NCBI GenBank assembly: GCA_010279815.1
Contig: QEOQ01000001.1
Coordinates: forward strand, 1,632-52,125
DNA from: Brachionus plicatilis
Lineage: Eukaryota > Rotifera > Eurotatoria > Ploima > Brachionidae
Direction: 5' to 3'
DNA length: 50,494 bases
In this document: one piece after another, positions 20,028-30,904 of the stretch
Layout of the letters: the number at the start of each line of letters is the position of its first letter
Numbering within the stretch: position 1 is the stretch's first letter
Translations under genes and position numbers: made by a program
Notes under the pieces: model-generated
What the model saw: only the letters and a program-made list of their open reading frames with translations
Database searches by the model: none
What the model was told of the DNA's origin: nothing

Positions 20028-20427
20028 TAAAATATATTCTTACATTCTAAACATTTAAAAAATAAAATCTCTGCTTAATATCTATTTTAATAATAAACTT
20101 TTAATCACTGAAATTTTACCACTTTTAAACTCAAATTTTACGAAATTTTACGTAAAATATCGTAAATATTTTTCTCGGGTTTGAAACTTTGATTTTGTTG
20201 AATTTGAGCAAAATTATTAAAAAAGCATAATTTAATAGTTTTGATAGTTTTTACCCTTTTTAACGTAAAATTACGTAATTTTACGTAAATTTTCGTAAAA
20301 ACCTACGTGTCAAATCACCACTGTAATTTGAAAAAAACTATCAAAAAAAAGACAATTTTTATAATTTTTATTTAAAATAAAAAAAAATGAATGCCAAAAT
20401 TCTTAAATAATTATTTTCTCATCAGGA

Positions 20428-23400
20428 TCAGTAATAGTCATTATTGGCAACATTTACGTTCCAAAGTTTTAGACGACAAATGTCAAAAGCTTGATCAATT
20501 CCATCATCTTTTTTTTGATTTTTTAGTTTGTACTCAAGGGCTAAAACTTCGCTTTTAAATTCTTCCATAGTCAAATAGCATCCCTTTAGAATAAAACAAT
20601 CATTGAATAATAAAAAAAATTTTCTCATTGACCAAAATGAAATCACCTGAAAGTGTCGTGATCCCTTAGGTTGTTTAAATCCATTACGAGAATGAATAAA
20701 GCGTCTGTTGTTAAAGCAAACAACTTCGCCTGGATTTAGTCTAATAGCAGTCTTAAAAAATTTAATAAACTATTTATTATTAATCAAATTTTAAAAGAGT
20801 ACAATATTCGATTTATCATAAACTGCCTTATTGAACTCAAGATAAGCTTCATAGTATGCTTTTATTTCATCCTTTAAAAAAAATAATTTATTTAAATAGT
20901 TTTTTAAATAAACTAGTTGTCTTACTCGAGTGGAGTTTCTGAGCGGTCCTTCATTTGCCGGTGCCCAATTTACTCCAATTACCTAAATGAATTTGAGCAA
21001 GTATTTACAACTAAATCATGGCAGCAAATTTTTACTTTTTGTCTTTGATTTACAACTATGTGCGGTTTTGAATGTTGAATGAAAATTTTTCGTCCCATGT
21101 AATCATGTGTCTTTTGGAATGAAGCTGGTATTCGTGTCAATGCATCGAATAATTTTGGATGTTCTTGTCTAAATTTTTCTGCTATCTGAAATCCATCAAC
21201 AAACAAAGTTTCGCCTCCCACTACCGACTCATCAAATCTTAATTTTTTTAATTTCATTAATAAATGGCAAGATGATTAAAAATTAAAATTTTTTTTTTAA
21301 AAAAAGCCTTCAATTATTTTTTTAATTCAAAAATAAAAAAAATAAAAACTTTATTTTTTTTCAATAAAAAAAGTGAAAAATTCAGTCAATGCGATTTTAG
21401 GGACCAAGATTAAAAAAACATATAAAATGTTAATCTATTCAATTGTTTATGTTTTTTGACAATTTAATCAAGTGTTTTTTGTTAAGAAATATTCCTTTAA
21501 TTAAAGCATCTTGAAGTTGATGATCAATTCAAAGTATCATTTCAATTAAAAGAGTTAATCTTTAGATTTTAAAATTAATATTTAAATTAATTTTAATATT
21601 TTTAATGTAACATGCTTTGCATGTTATGTAGATTTAAAAAATAAAATAATTAAAAAAAATAATTTCTCAACCGATTGAAAAAATTTAATTTTAAAATTTA
21701 AATTTATAAACTGATATTTTGAAGAGTTTATTTTAAAATTAAATTTAAAAATGAATTTCAAATTTTGAGTTCCTAATAAGCAATCAAATGAAATGATCGA
21801 TCTTTCCAACAAATAATTTTGAAATTTTGAAATAAATTTTTTTATTCTATTTTACAAATTTGCATTAAATGTAAAACATGTTACATAAAAATTATTAAAT
21901 TAAATTTAAAGATTAATTTTAATATCTAAAAATAAATTGTTTGAATTGAAATGATATTTTGAATTGATCATCAACTTCAAGATGCCTTAATTAATTTTAA
22001 TTTTTTTCCATTTTCTACCATTTTTTGATATTTTTAACATTAAATTGATTAAATTTTACCAAAATTTACGTAAATTATAGTTAATTTTTTTTATACATAA
22101 TTTTGAAAATAAATATTGAAGGATTAAAAAAATTAATTTTTTTAAAAATGTACCAAATTATTTCATTTTTTTGAGCATTTCTTTTTTACATAAATTTACG
22201 TAAAATGTTCGAAATTTACGTTTTTTTGCTTTTGTAAATTTACGTATATTTACAATATTTTACGTAAAATTTGGTAAATTACTAAATCCGGAACACCACT
22301 GTAATTATTTATTTTTGCAAACTGTTGTATAAACATAAAAATAAAAAATAAACTTTAACTAAAAGATGAACTTTTTCTTTTTATTTAAAATTTAATAAAA
22401 TTTTATTAAATTTTATATAGCCCAATCAATATAAAATTTTAATATTTAATTTGTGAATTAACATTTATTTAAAATAAATTTTATGTTGAATTAACACTTA
22501 TTATAAAAAATTTTGTGTTGATTAACAGTTTAAAAAAGAAAAAAAAAATATGCTTTATTCACATTTTATGTGTTTTTTAATCTTCGTCCGGAATTTAGAA
22601 TCACTGTTTTTAAAAATTTAATTTAAGAAAAATAATTTGTAATTTTGAAAAATTGTCAGCAGACTTATGCATGTTATTACCAAGTCATTAATTTTAAATT
22701 TAAGACGATATTGAGAAAAATTTTCTTGTAAGTGTCAAAATGAGTCTAGAAAGAAAAAGCATCCGTTTTACCAAAGGAAGACTGTTTCTAGAAAAGGTGA
22801 ACTAATGATTTGATAATAAAAAATTTTAGATGATTTAAAATTTTTGACATATTCATTTGAAGTTTAGAATATTTTATCTCTAAGATAAAAAGCCCCAATA
22901 CTGTTATTTTTTACAAAGATTAAATTTTATTAAATTTGGTCTTTTAAATTGTAAAATAGAGTTTCTTAGGTCGATGATAAAATTATTTTCGTTTAAAAAG
23001 AAAAATTCTAACTTTGATTTTTTTTTAATTTTTTATCGAATTAATGATAGCCTACTACTTTTAGGCTTTTTTTAAATACCTTTAAATTTAAAAAAAATTA
23101 AGTTTTTTAAAACTTAAAAATTACTTTTTTTTTACTTTTGCACAAGTCTGTAAATAAATAATTCTATTAAAAGAATTATTTTTGGCTATCAATTAAAGTA
23201 AAGTTAAAAAAATTATTTTAACGACAAAAATATTTAAAATTAAGATTTTTAGGCTATTTTTAAAAAAATTTTGACAGATTAAATAATAATATTCTCTAAA
23301 TATCAATATAAAATTTTGTCAAAAAAATTTAGCTTTTTTGTTTCTTCTTTTCTTTGTTTCTTGTTTAATAAATATAATAATTTAAAAAAAAATTTTAATT

Positions 23401-25398
23401 ATTAAGACCCTCTTCTAATTTTTTAATTTAATAAATCCATGCCAAAAATTTGTTTATTAGCTTTTTTAGTTTTTATTGTTATTTTATTATTTCAGATTTT
23501 TTTAAATTTTTGTTTAATTTTAGAAATGAAAATACTAAAAGCCCATTCTAAAATTTCCGATTCTTAATAAAAGCTTACTAAATAAATTAAATAATTTTGA
23601 TATTTTCCAGAATTAAATTTTATTTGTTTACAAAAAAATTAAAAATTATTTTTTAAATTATTTACTCTAATATTTTACACCAGAAGTCCATGGGCGAGTT
23701 TGCAAAGTTTTACGCTATTATCAAAGAAATTTTACATTCTAAAATGACAATGCCTGTTAGATAATTATTAATCTTTTTGGATCGATATTTAAAAAAAAAT
23801 TAAAAAGTAAAATATTCAAATAGAAAACGATTTTTTTCACTTTTTTTTAATTATAGCATTATATGTTATAAAATTTAACTAAAAAAAAAAAATTAAATTT
23901 TTAGTATTTTTTACTGAAAGATATAAAGATTCTAAAGATTTGATTTGGAATTTAATAACATTTTTTTTAAATCTGACTGAGTCATATAAAATAACTTATC
24001 ATCATCATAGTTATAATACACAAGGCCATTTAAAATTGTCTTTAAATTTTTTTAAATCTTTAAAAAAAAATAAATTTCTCTATAGGCTTCAAACAAAAAT
24101 GTAAAATTTTTACATTGAAAAGAGCTTATTTCGTAAAAAAATTAAAAAAAATAAAAATTAACTAATATTTAAGTAAATTGTGTAAGAAATATAAATTTTT
24201 TGAAAAATCACCATCCTTTATTTCAGAAAAAATAATAAAAAAAATCAAAATCAAAAATTTCAAATCTTATCACTTTCTCTTATTTCTGTAATATTCTTTT
24301 TATTAATATATATTTCTTTTTATTAATATATATATAATAATTTCAAAATATATTTCTTATGCTTTTGTTGTGTTCTAATTTTTTGTTTATATAAAAAAAA
24401 ATTAACAAATTTTTACTTAAAAATATATTTTTTTTCGAAATTTCACTTAAAAAATAATCCAAATTTTTCCAACAAAATTTTCTAGAAAACTTTGCAAATT
24501 TTTTTTAAATTAAATTAATAGTAAAATTTGGAAGATTGTAAGAAATTTTAAAAATTTAAATTTACTCACAATTAGACCACCTCTGATAATAATTTTTGAG
24601 GAAAAAATAAAATAAATTAAATTAAAATTACTTCAAACAGTGCAAGAACTGAATGCCAGGTGGCGATTCATAGTAGATCAAATCATTGTGAAATTCAAGC
24701 GGAGAAGCCGAAAATGCCAAATTGAGTGGATTTACATCAATTCTCACATCAAACATCTCGCCATAGATGGTCCTCTGCAACGGAGCGATCATTTCAACTA
24801 AATTTCTCAGCATATTTTCTTTGGTCGGCACATTCTTAACCATGCATAGACCATACTCGGCCAAACATTTCAACCACCTTTTTTTTATTTAAACTAAAGT
24901 TTATAACCCTAAAGAAAAGTTTACTCAAATATTCCAGCCTCATTTCTAATGTCACCAGTAAAAAAAGAATTGTAATCAAAAAAGAAAATGGTGTCTAGTG
25001 TCAAATAATGTTTGTCAAAATCAATTGAACTCAAAGAAGGACTATTATTCAGCAGAAACTCGATGGGTATCAGACTGTCACTTTGACTCGATGATTCATC
25101 CCACACAATTCTTATTGAATCATTTTCCATCATGGCACTTTTAATTTTCAAGTCTGTGGGCACATTGTTGATCACTATAGTTCGTTCTCCGGTACTTGGC
25201 TCTCGGCTTTTGCCCGATTGACAATTGAATCTTAACCAGTGAGGCTCAAATCTAAATTTTATTTTATTTGAAGCAATTAAATAAAGCTCTAGAATTAAAA
25301 TACTTTAGGACACTCTGTTTTTCATCAAGATTCACCAATAGTTCCAAATGGTCGAATTTATTATTCAGACATATTGACTTAAGTCCATTTGAATTCAT
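20428..25398 (-). CDS. BBOX1: Gamma-butyrobetaine / trimethyllysine dioxygenase family protein
   Basis: An Fe(II)/2-oxoglutarate dioxygenase of carnitine biosynthesis, by family. Exons 25304-25398, 24925-25251, 24632-24877, 21036-21237, 20926-20982, 20803-20871, 20647-20751 and 20428-20583 join in frame to 418 aa (human BBOX1 is 387). Facial-triad residues are visible: FHND (His and Asp) and the distal His in RRFIHSRNGF. The 2-oxoglutarate-binding Arg is in SRHFQGCY. Family segments: PPGIQFLHCLK, GGETLFVDGF, LNPGEVVCF, GCYLTMEEF. The N-terminal domain has HWLRFNCQ but not the Cys cluster that binds zinc in human BBOX1. TMLHE is the other possible identity, and several segments (HCLK, GCYLT) fit it equally. 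The third intron (3.4 kb) carries a MITE and a possible nested gene. Confidence 0.85.
21505..21986. mobile_element. MITE in the third intron of the dioxygenase gene
   Basis: A foldback MITE with ends GCATCTTGAAGTTGATGATC and complement. The flanks TTAATTAAA and TTAATTAAT agree at 8 of 9 bases. The interior matches the 18841-19372 element (ATGTAACATG.TTTGCATG region) with many substitutions, so it is an older or diverged copy. Confidence 0.8.
22060..22301. mobile_element. Isolated transposon end, ACGTAAA-rich
   Basis: Several TTTACGTAAAT-type words lead to CCGGAACACCACTG followed by TA. This mirrors the right end of the 18781-20323 element. No matching left end was found nearby, so it is a solo or rearranged terminus in the dioxygenase intron. 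Confidence 0.5.
22740..23764 (+). CDS. Possible two-exon micro-gene nested in an intron
   Basis: Exon 1, 22740-22796, starts at an ATG and reads MSLERKSIRFTKGRLFLEK before a GTGAAC donor. Exon 2, 23684-23764, follows a TTTTACACCAG acceptor and reads KSMGEFAKFYAIIKEILHSK and a further six residues to a TAA. Together they encode 45 aa, basic. Both pieces are richer in G/C than the surrounding intron and lie antisense inside the dioxygenase gene. I do not recognise the product. The donor is weak and chance cannot be excluded. Confidence 0.3.
22800..24600. other. AT-rich intron sequence
   Basis: The rest of the large dioxygenase intron outside the proposed second small exon (23684-23764). Long A/T homopolymers are present and no further repeat or gene is supported. 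Confidence 0.5.
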
Positions 25399-27264
25399 TT
25401 TTAATAAAGAATTAAATTTTAGAAATTTTTTTTTGAAGTGAAATTAAACTTTAAGCTAAACGAAGTTTTAGTCTGCCTGGAGAAAATATGATGACACTTG
25501 TGAATGTGGAAAAATATGCTGTGAAAGCAATTTTTTATCTTTAAAAATTTGATACAATCTATAGATTTAAATTAAACATATACTTTTATTCTCATGAAAA
25601 ATAAATGATCGATTTATTTTGATAAAATGAGTTTTGATATTTTTTGTTAGATTTTAAGACAAAAATACTTGATAAACATTTTGACTTTAAAGTTTAAAGT
25701 CGCTATGAATTTTTTAATACAAATTGAACAAAAATTCTTCATTATTTATTTAATTAAAATTAAAGTAAAATAAAAAATATTTTAAAAAATACTGCAATAA
25801 AATTTTAATTTTCTTTTTTTTTTGTAATCAAATCAATAATCAATTTAAATCTTATTGTTTTTTATTTATTGGCATTTTTTACATTAGAATTAATAAGAAT
25901 ATATAAAAATAACAAAAATTATTATTATTTTTTGCACTTTTGAAAAAAAAGGACTTGACTTGAGATTTATGACTTTTAAACAACTCTGATAAAAAGTTTC
26001 AATTATAAAGAGTTAGTAGGTTAAAAGACTCAGCTCCGCTAGGCTCAAGTAACCAAGCGCATATCATTCTAGCATGGAACTTTGAAATAGCTAAAAGAGT
26101 AAATCAGTCTAGTTAAGACTTGTTGGAATTTGAAAAATTAAAAGTTAAAATTTTTAATTAAGTATTAATAATTTAAGAAATTAAGAGCTTTATTTTGAGT
26201 GTCTCGAAATTGGTTATGAATTAAGGTACTTTATAAAGCTAACTTTTACAAATTCTTTTATTTTTTTTTTTAATTTGCTAAAATAACTTCAAATGCTGAT
26301 AATTTTGAGAAGAAATTTTTATTTAATTCTTTTAAAATCACTAGATTCAATTTTTTCTTAGCTTTTATTTGGTACCATTTTTATTTAATTTGAATCAAAA
26401 TATCATTTTAAAGTATTTTTTTTCAAAAACGCACAAAAAACTAAAAATAGACCATAATTTTGTTAATACTTTATTTTACTTTTAAGCCTTTTAAGCAAAT
26501 TAATGTGACATTTTATTAATTTTTTTTCAAAAAAGGGTAAATTTAAGTTTCAGATCAAATTTTAAGATGAAAACGACCATTAAAAATTTTGAAAAAATAA
26601 AGGTATGATAAACATTACTAAACATTTTATGTCTAATAATAGTTCATTAACAAATAAACATTGTCCTCTAATTTATTTAACAAAAACAATCAATAATTTA
26701 AATAATTCAGGTTAAGTTAATTCAGAAATTTGAATTCATAACTTTTAAATTCATTCATTCCAGCTAAAATAATTTTATTTTTTTATTTAAACAAATTATA
26801 AATTTTAAAAGATTAATTTTTTTTGTCTTTTATTATTCAAATCAATTAAAAAATTTAAAATTTTTATTCAATCTTCATAACAAAGTGAGATTCAAATAAT
26901 CAAACCTAAGTTTTTCGAAACTGGTCCCACTTTGAAAATGTTTAAGCTTTCTTTAATTATTAATATGTATTAAATAAGATTATTCCGTCAATATTTAATC
27001 ATTAAGGAAAACAAAAATAAATTTTAAAAATATTTGATTTTTAAATGTGTTAAAATTATAAAATTAAGAAAGTTCTATAAAGAGAGAAAAAAACACTTGA
27101 TAATCTCTAATTTAGTTATTAATAAACAAAAAAGTAAACAATTAACAAACAAATTTATTTTAAACCCAAAATTTATTAGAAAATTAAATTAAATTTTTAT
27201 TCATTTTTTCAAAAGAATAAAGAAAATTAAATATTTTACACTTTTTTTCTTCCCATCTTTAAAT
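25399..27264. other. Intergenic with hAT-type debris
   Basis: Upstream of the dioxygenase gene. It contains an isolated hAT-type end (GACTTTTAAACAACTCTG at 25971-25988, preceded by GGACTTGACTTGAG) and the dispersed repeat at 26545-26840. The stretch 26000-26130 is less AT-rich but has no open frame or tRNA fold that I can support. Confidence 0.6.
26545..26840 (+). repeat. Dispersed repeat, copy 2
   Basis: Diverged second copy of the internal sequence of the hAT-type element at 7517-8614 (see 7610-7950). It lies some 550 bp beyond a solo end of that family, so an old insertion here has been broken up. Confidence 0.7.
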
Positions 27265-29999
27265 GGTTATTACTAAAACACGGACCCATACTTATCTCCC
27301 CCATTAATATTATGCCATTTATCCCCCACCATTTTCTTATTACTAAATTTAATTTATAATTTTTTTCTATAATTTTAAAAATAAATTAAGAAATTTATAA
27401 TGCAAATAAAATAGAAAAACACTTTTTTTAAATTTTGTCTCTTTTTTATATACATTATTCAATTCTAAAGTGTTTCACTAAATCAGAAGAGAAAGGTTTG
27501 ATTTAATATTCCAACGAACCAACAAAAAATAATCTAAAAATCCCAACAAAAAATAATTTATTTAATTTTAAAATATTACATTAACAATAATTTAATAGAA
27601 ATTATTAAATCATGCTAATGCAAAAGTGTTATTTTGATCAAAAAAAAGTGTTGGTTTATATGGACCGATATTTATTCCAATCAGGTAATTTTCAAAAAAT
27701 CAGTATTCGGTGTCATTCGATTTTTTTATTTAACAATTACTCTTAGAATAAAGACAAAAATTAAAATAAAAGTTAATTTTTAATTTTTTAATTTAACTCC
27801 ACAATATTATAAGTTTATTTCAGAGGAAATTCGAAATTATTCTAAGAATAAAAGCAAGCTTTTGCACTTACTCTTAGTTTAGAGTCAGGAGTCAAGGTTT
27901 ATTCTAAAGAAAAATAAAATAATTTTAACATAGCTTCGAAAGTATTAATTGGGGTTATATAGAATATACCTAAATGTTGACATTGTTCCAAGAGTAGTGG
28001 TCACGAGTTTACAGTAATTGTATTTATTTGTTAAAAAAAATAAATGGTTTTTAAATAAATTAGCTAAAACATTAAGCAATTTTTCTTTTGAGTCGACCGA
28101 ATGTGTTATTAATATTCTTTCTCCATATTTTTATTTTCTTTATAAAAAATAATAAAAATAAATTAACAATCTTTTTTGCAATTAATCGCTTTTTTACAAG
28201 AATTGATTTGTCTTGTTAATATACGAATTTTTATTTATTTATCTTGATTTTTAAAAATCTTCGAAAATTTAGCGTTATTTTCTTTTAAAAGAAGAGATGG
28301 CTAATTAGGGCCCTACTAAAATACTGACCCCATTTTTTCTAAATTTTCTGACCCCCATTTATTTTGCAAAACAAAAATATTTTTTAAAGTTTTAATATAT
28401 CATTTAGTTTGAATTTTTCTCTATTTTTTGAAAATCAAACTAGTTTGTCTCCAAAATTTTTATTTTTTGTGAAAATCGAATATTTTTATACTTTTAAAAA
28501 CCTGACCCCTTACTGACCCCTTACTGACCCCCATTTTTCTTGAAGAGAATTTAACGAGCTTTCCAAAATTGTGCCTAGTTTTTCTCCAGAAAGTATAGTT
28601 TTTGAGATATTTTGATTATAATAAAAGACTTTAGTTATTTTGAAATAGGAATTAAAAGTTTTAATACGATATACCATTCCATATACTAAGAGCATTTGCA
28701 AGTGGAAAAAAGAGCCAAGTTGTTTCCCATTCGCATTTATAAATAAAGTTTATTTTAGTTTTAAATTTTTTAAAATTTCTAAAATTTTTAAAAATGATTC
28801 AACCACCAAAAGATCAAATTAAAATAAAAAGAAACGTACTTTACCTTTACGAAAATCAGAAAAAAGAGGCAAAATATTGCAAAAAAAAAAATAAAAAATT
28901 TCGCCTCATTTAAGTTTATCATATTTTTACGTCATTAAAAATTTAAGACATAGACCTTTTTTTTTATTAAATTAATTGCTAATAAAATTAATTGTAATTT
29001 TTATTAAAAATCTTAAAACTAAATTAATAAAACAAAAAATATCAAATATTACAATTAAAAATTGAATTTTTCTCAATTATTATGAAATCTTTTTAAATTC
29101 TCAAAAACTATACATCCTGGAGAAAAACTAGTCACATTTTTAGAAAGCTCGTTAAATTCTCTTCAAGAAAAATGGGGGTCAGTGGGGGGTCAGTCGTATA
29201 AAATTGGGGGTCAGGTTTCTTTAAAAGTAGATTATAGTTTTTTCGCTAAAAATAAAATTGAATTTAAAAAAACAAACATAAAAATCAAAAAGCTTAGAAA
29301 ATTCTTGATCTAATGGTATATCGTATTAAAAATTCCTATTTCAAAATAACTAAGGTCTTTTATTATAATCAAAATATCTCAAAAATTATACATCCTGGAG
29401 AAAAACTAGGCACATTTTTGGAAAGCTCGTTAAATACTCTTCTAGAAAAATTGGGGGTCAGTAGGGGGTCAGGTTTTTCAAAGTATAAAAATATTCGATT
29501 TTCACAAAAAATAAAAATTTTGGAGAAAAACTAGTTTGATTTTCAAAAAATAGAGAAAAATTCAAACTAAATGATATATTAAAACTTTAAAAAATATTTT
29601 TGTTTTGCAAAATAAATGGGGGTCAGAAAATTTTAAAAAATTGGGGGTCAGTATTTTAGTAGGATCCGCTAATTAACAGTAATCATATCAGATAACAATT
29701 AAGATTCTCAATTTTGTAAAAATTAATGTAAGAATTATTTAAATGTCATGAAAATTTTAAATTCATTAATTAAAAAATTAAAAAAAAAAAAATGAATAAA
29801 CAGAGTCTTAAAAAATAAATTTTTTTAATGAAAAATTGAAAAAATTATTTTAATTAATTTGAACTATCTATTTTGATATCAAGCTAAAATGGAGGGCGAA
29901 CCAAATATGATAGAGCTTAGATTTTGGTCTTGCGTGAATGCTGGTAAAATTTTGTGGGGGATAAATGGCATAGTATGGGTCCGTGTTTTAGTAATAACC
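27265..29999. mobile_element. Inverted-repeat element, outer of a nested pair
   Basis: A perfect 28-bp terminal inverted repeat beginning GGTTATTACTAAAACACGGA (27265-27292 and its complement ending at 29999). A second paired block ATGCCATTTATCCCCCAC lies a little further in on both sides. No exact target duplication was found. The middle is occupied by another complete element (28308-29667). No coding sequence. Confidence 0.85.
28308..29667. mobile_element. Nested inverted-repeat element with 8-bp TSD
   Basis: Flanked by GCTAATTA at 28300-28307 and 29668-29675, a perfect 8-bp duplication that suits the hAT superfamily. The arms of about 370 bp are inverted (left from CCTACTAAAATACTGACCCC, right to its complement). 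GGGGGTCAG words recur. About 190 bp of the right arm is repeated directly at 29095-29290, so this arm is partly duplicated. Short reading frames in the arms mirror one another and are not genes. Confidence 0.85.
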
Positions 30000-30115
30000 T
30001 TTTTAATTCAATCATCCAAAGTCAACTTAACAAAATTTCAAAAATTTTAGAAATTAACAAAAACAAATTTAAATATAAATATCTGAAATTATAATTTTTG
30101 TTGCTAAATTAAATA

Positions 30116-30904
30116 ATGAGTAAATCAACTGGAATAGTAGTAGGCAAAAGTGAGAACAAAGTTAAAATAGCTCTACCAAGTTTGTGCGATTATGGCTCGG
30201 ATGACGAAGATGAAGTTGAAGAGCAGCCAAAGTTGAAAAATTTAAATCCTCCAAAACAAGATACGAAGCCCAGATCGAGCCTTTTGTCAATGCTGCCTCC
30301 GCCAAAATCTTCAACAAACATGTTCACCAAAAAGACAACCACAACCACAAACACTCAGCCACTATTCTTCAGAGAAGACCTGTACCATAAAGCAAAAAAG
30401 CTCAAGCAAGATGAAGAGCCAGTGATGAAGAGTGGCGGAAAGCTGGGCTCCTATTTAGAATACCAGGATGAAGATCCGGAGCCTTTTCCACAAGAATGTG
30501 AAGCCATAAATGAAGTGGAGAGCAGAAAGAGTGAGCAAAAAGAGGAAGAAGTTGATGAAGAGACTGCGCCTGAGGCAAAACCATCGGCGCCAGTGGCTTT
30601 TGATCAAGAGGCTTTGGTGAAATTGTGCGGCTCTCAGGCAAAACGAAAAGGTGTCGATTCAATAGAGTTGTTGGATGTGGGAGTTGGTGACATTGTGGGC
30701 AATAATAGGTCAGAGCTGGTCAAGCAAATTACCAGTGATTACAGACCGCCTTCGAACAAAGACTATTTTTCGTCCTCTTCCAGAAAAACTCACCATGTTA
30801 CCTATTTGGCCAAAGTTGCCATTGAGCGTGACCAGGAGCTGAAGGAAATGTGGGCACAGGACAAATTCAATAGACAGCAAGCCAGACAAAAATATGGATT
30901 TTAA
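30116..30904 (+). CDS. PRCC: PRCC family protein
   Basis: A single-exon gene for 262 aa. The C-terminus (HHVTYLAKVAIERDQELKEM, then KFNRQQARQKYGF) matches the conserved end of PRCC, a nuclear protein linked to pre-mRNA splicing and to mitotic-checkpoint control through MAD2B. The N-terminal half has the expected low-complexity make-up: acidic YGSDDEDEVEEQ, Pro-rich LSMLPPPKSS and a Thr run. The central region is Glu-rich. The human protein is longer (491 aa) because of a Pro-rich N-terminus. A TAA stop is followed within 25 bp by AATAAA, a likely polyadenylation signal. The start ATG follows an AT-rich leader, and no upstream in-frame extension is seen. Confidence 0.85.
   Translation: MSKSTGIVVGKSENKVKIALPSLCDYGSDDEDEVEEQPKLKNLNPPKQDTKPRSSLLSMLPPPKSSTNMFTKKTTTTTNTQPLFFREDLYHKAKKLKQDEEPVMKSGGKLGSYLEYQDEDPEPFPQECEAINEVESRKSEQKEEEVDEETAPEAKPSAPVAFDQEALVKLCGSQAKRKGVDSIELLDVGVGDIVGNNRSELVKQITSDYRPPSNKDYFSSSSRKTHHVTYLAKVAIERDQELKEMWAQDKFNRQQARQKYGF

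Larger units (their letters stand above)
18781..20323. mobile_element. TA-flanked inverted-repeat transposon with internal ORF
   Basis: The terminal inverted repeats are about 55-60 bp, starting CAGTGGTGATTTGACACGT and rich in ACGTAAA words, with TA on both sides (18779-18780, 20324-20325). A TA duplication points to the Tc1/mariner-pogo group or a relative. A MITE (18841-19372) sits just inside the left end, and a three-exon reading frame fills the middle on the minus strand. A decayed end of the same family (ACGTAAAT words ending CACCACTG) lies at about 22060-22301. Confidence 0.8.

Noticed and set aside
23930..24040. Minus-strand stretch reading YYNYDDDKLFYMTQSDLKK
   Set aside because: Reads like coding sequence for about 30 codons but has no start, and no splice partner was found. 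It is not part of the dioxygenase protein.
26000..26130. Less AT-rich segment checked for a tRNA or other RNA gene
   Set aside because: No cloverleaf, A/B boxes or open frame could be supported.
28510..29534. Two similar proteins of about 63-73 aa on opposite strands
   Set aside because: They are the inverted arms of the 28308-29667 element translated on either side. There is no independent evidence of coding.
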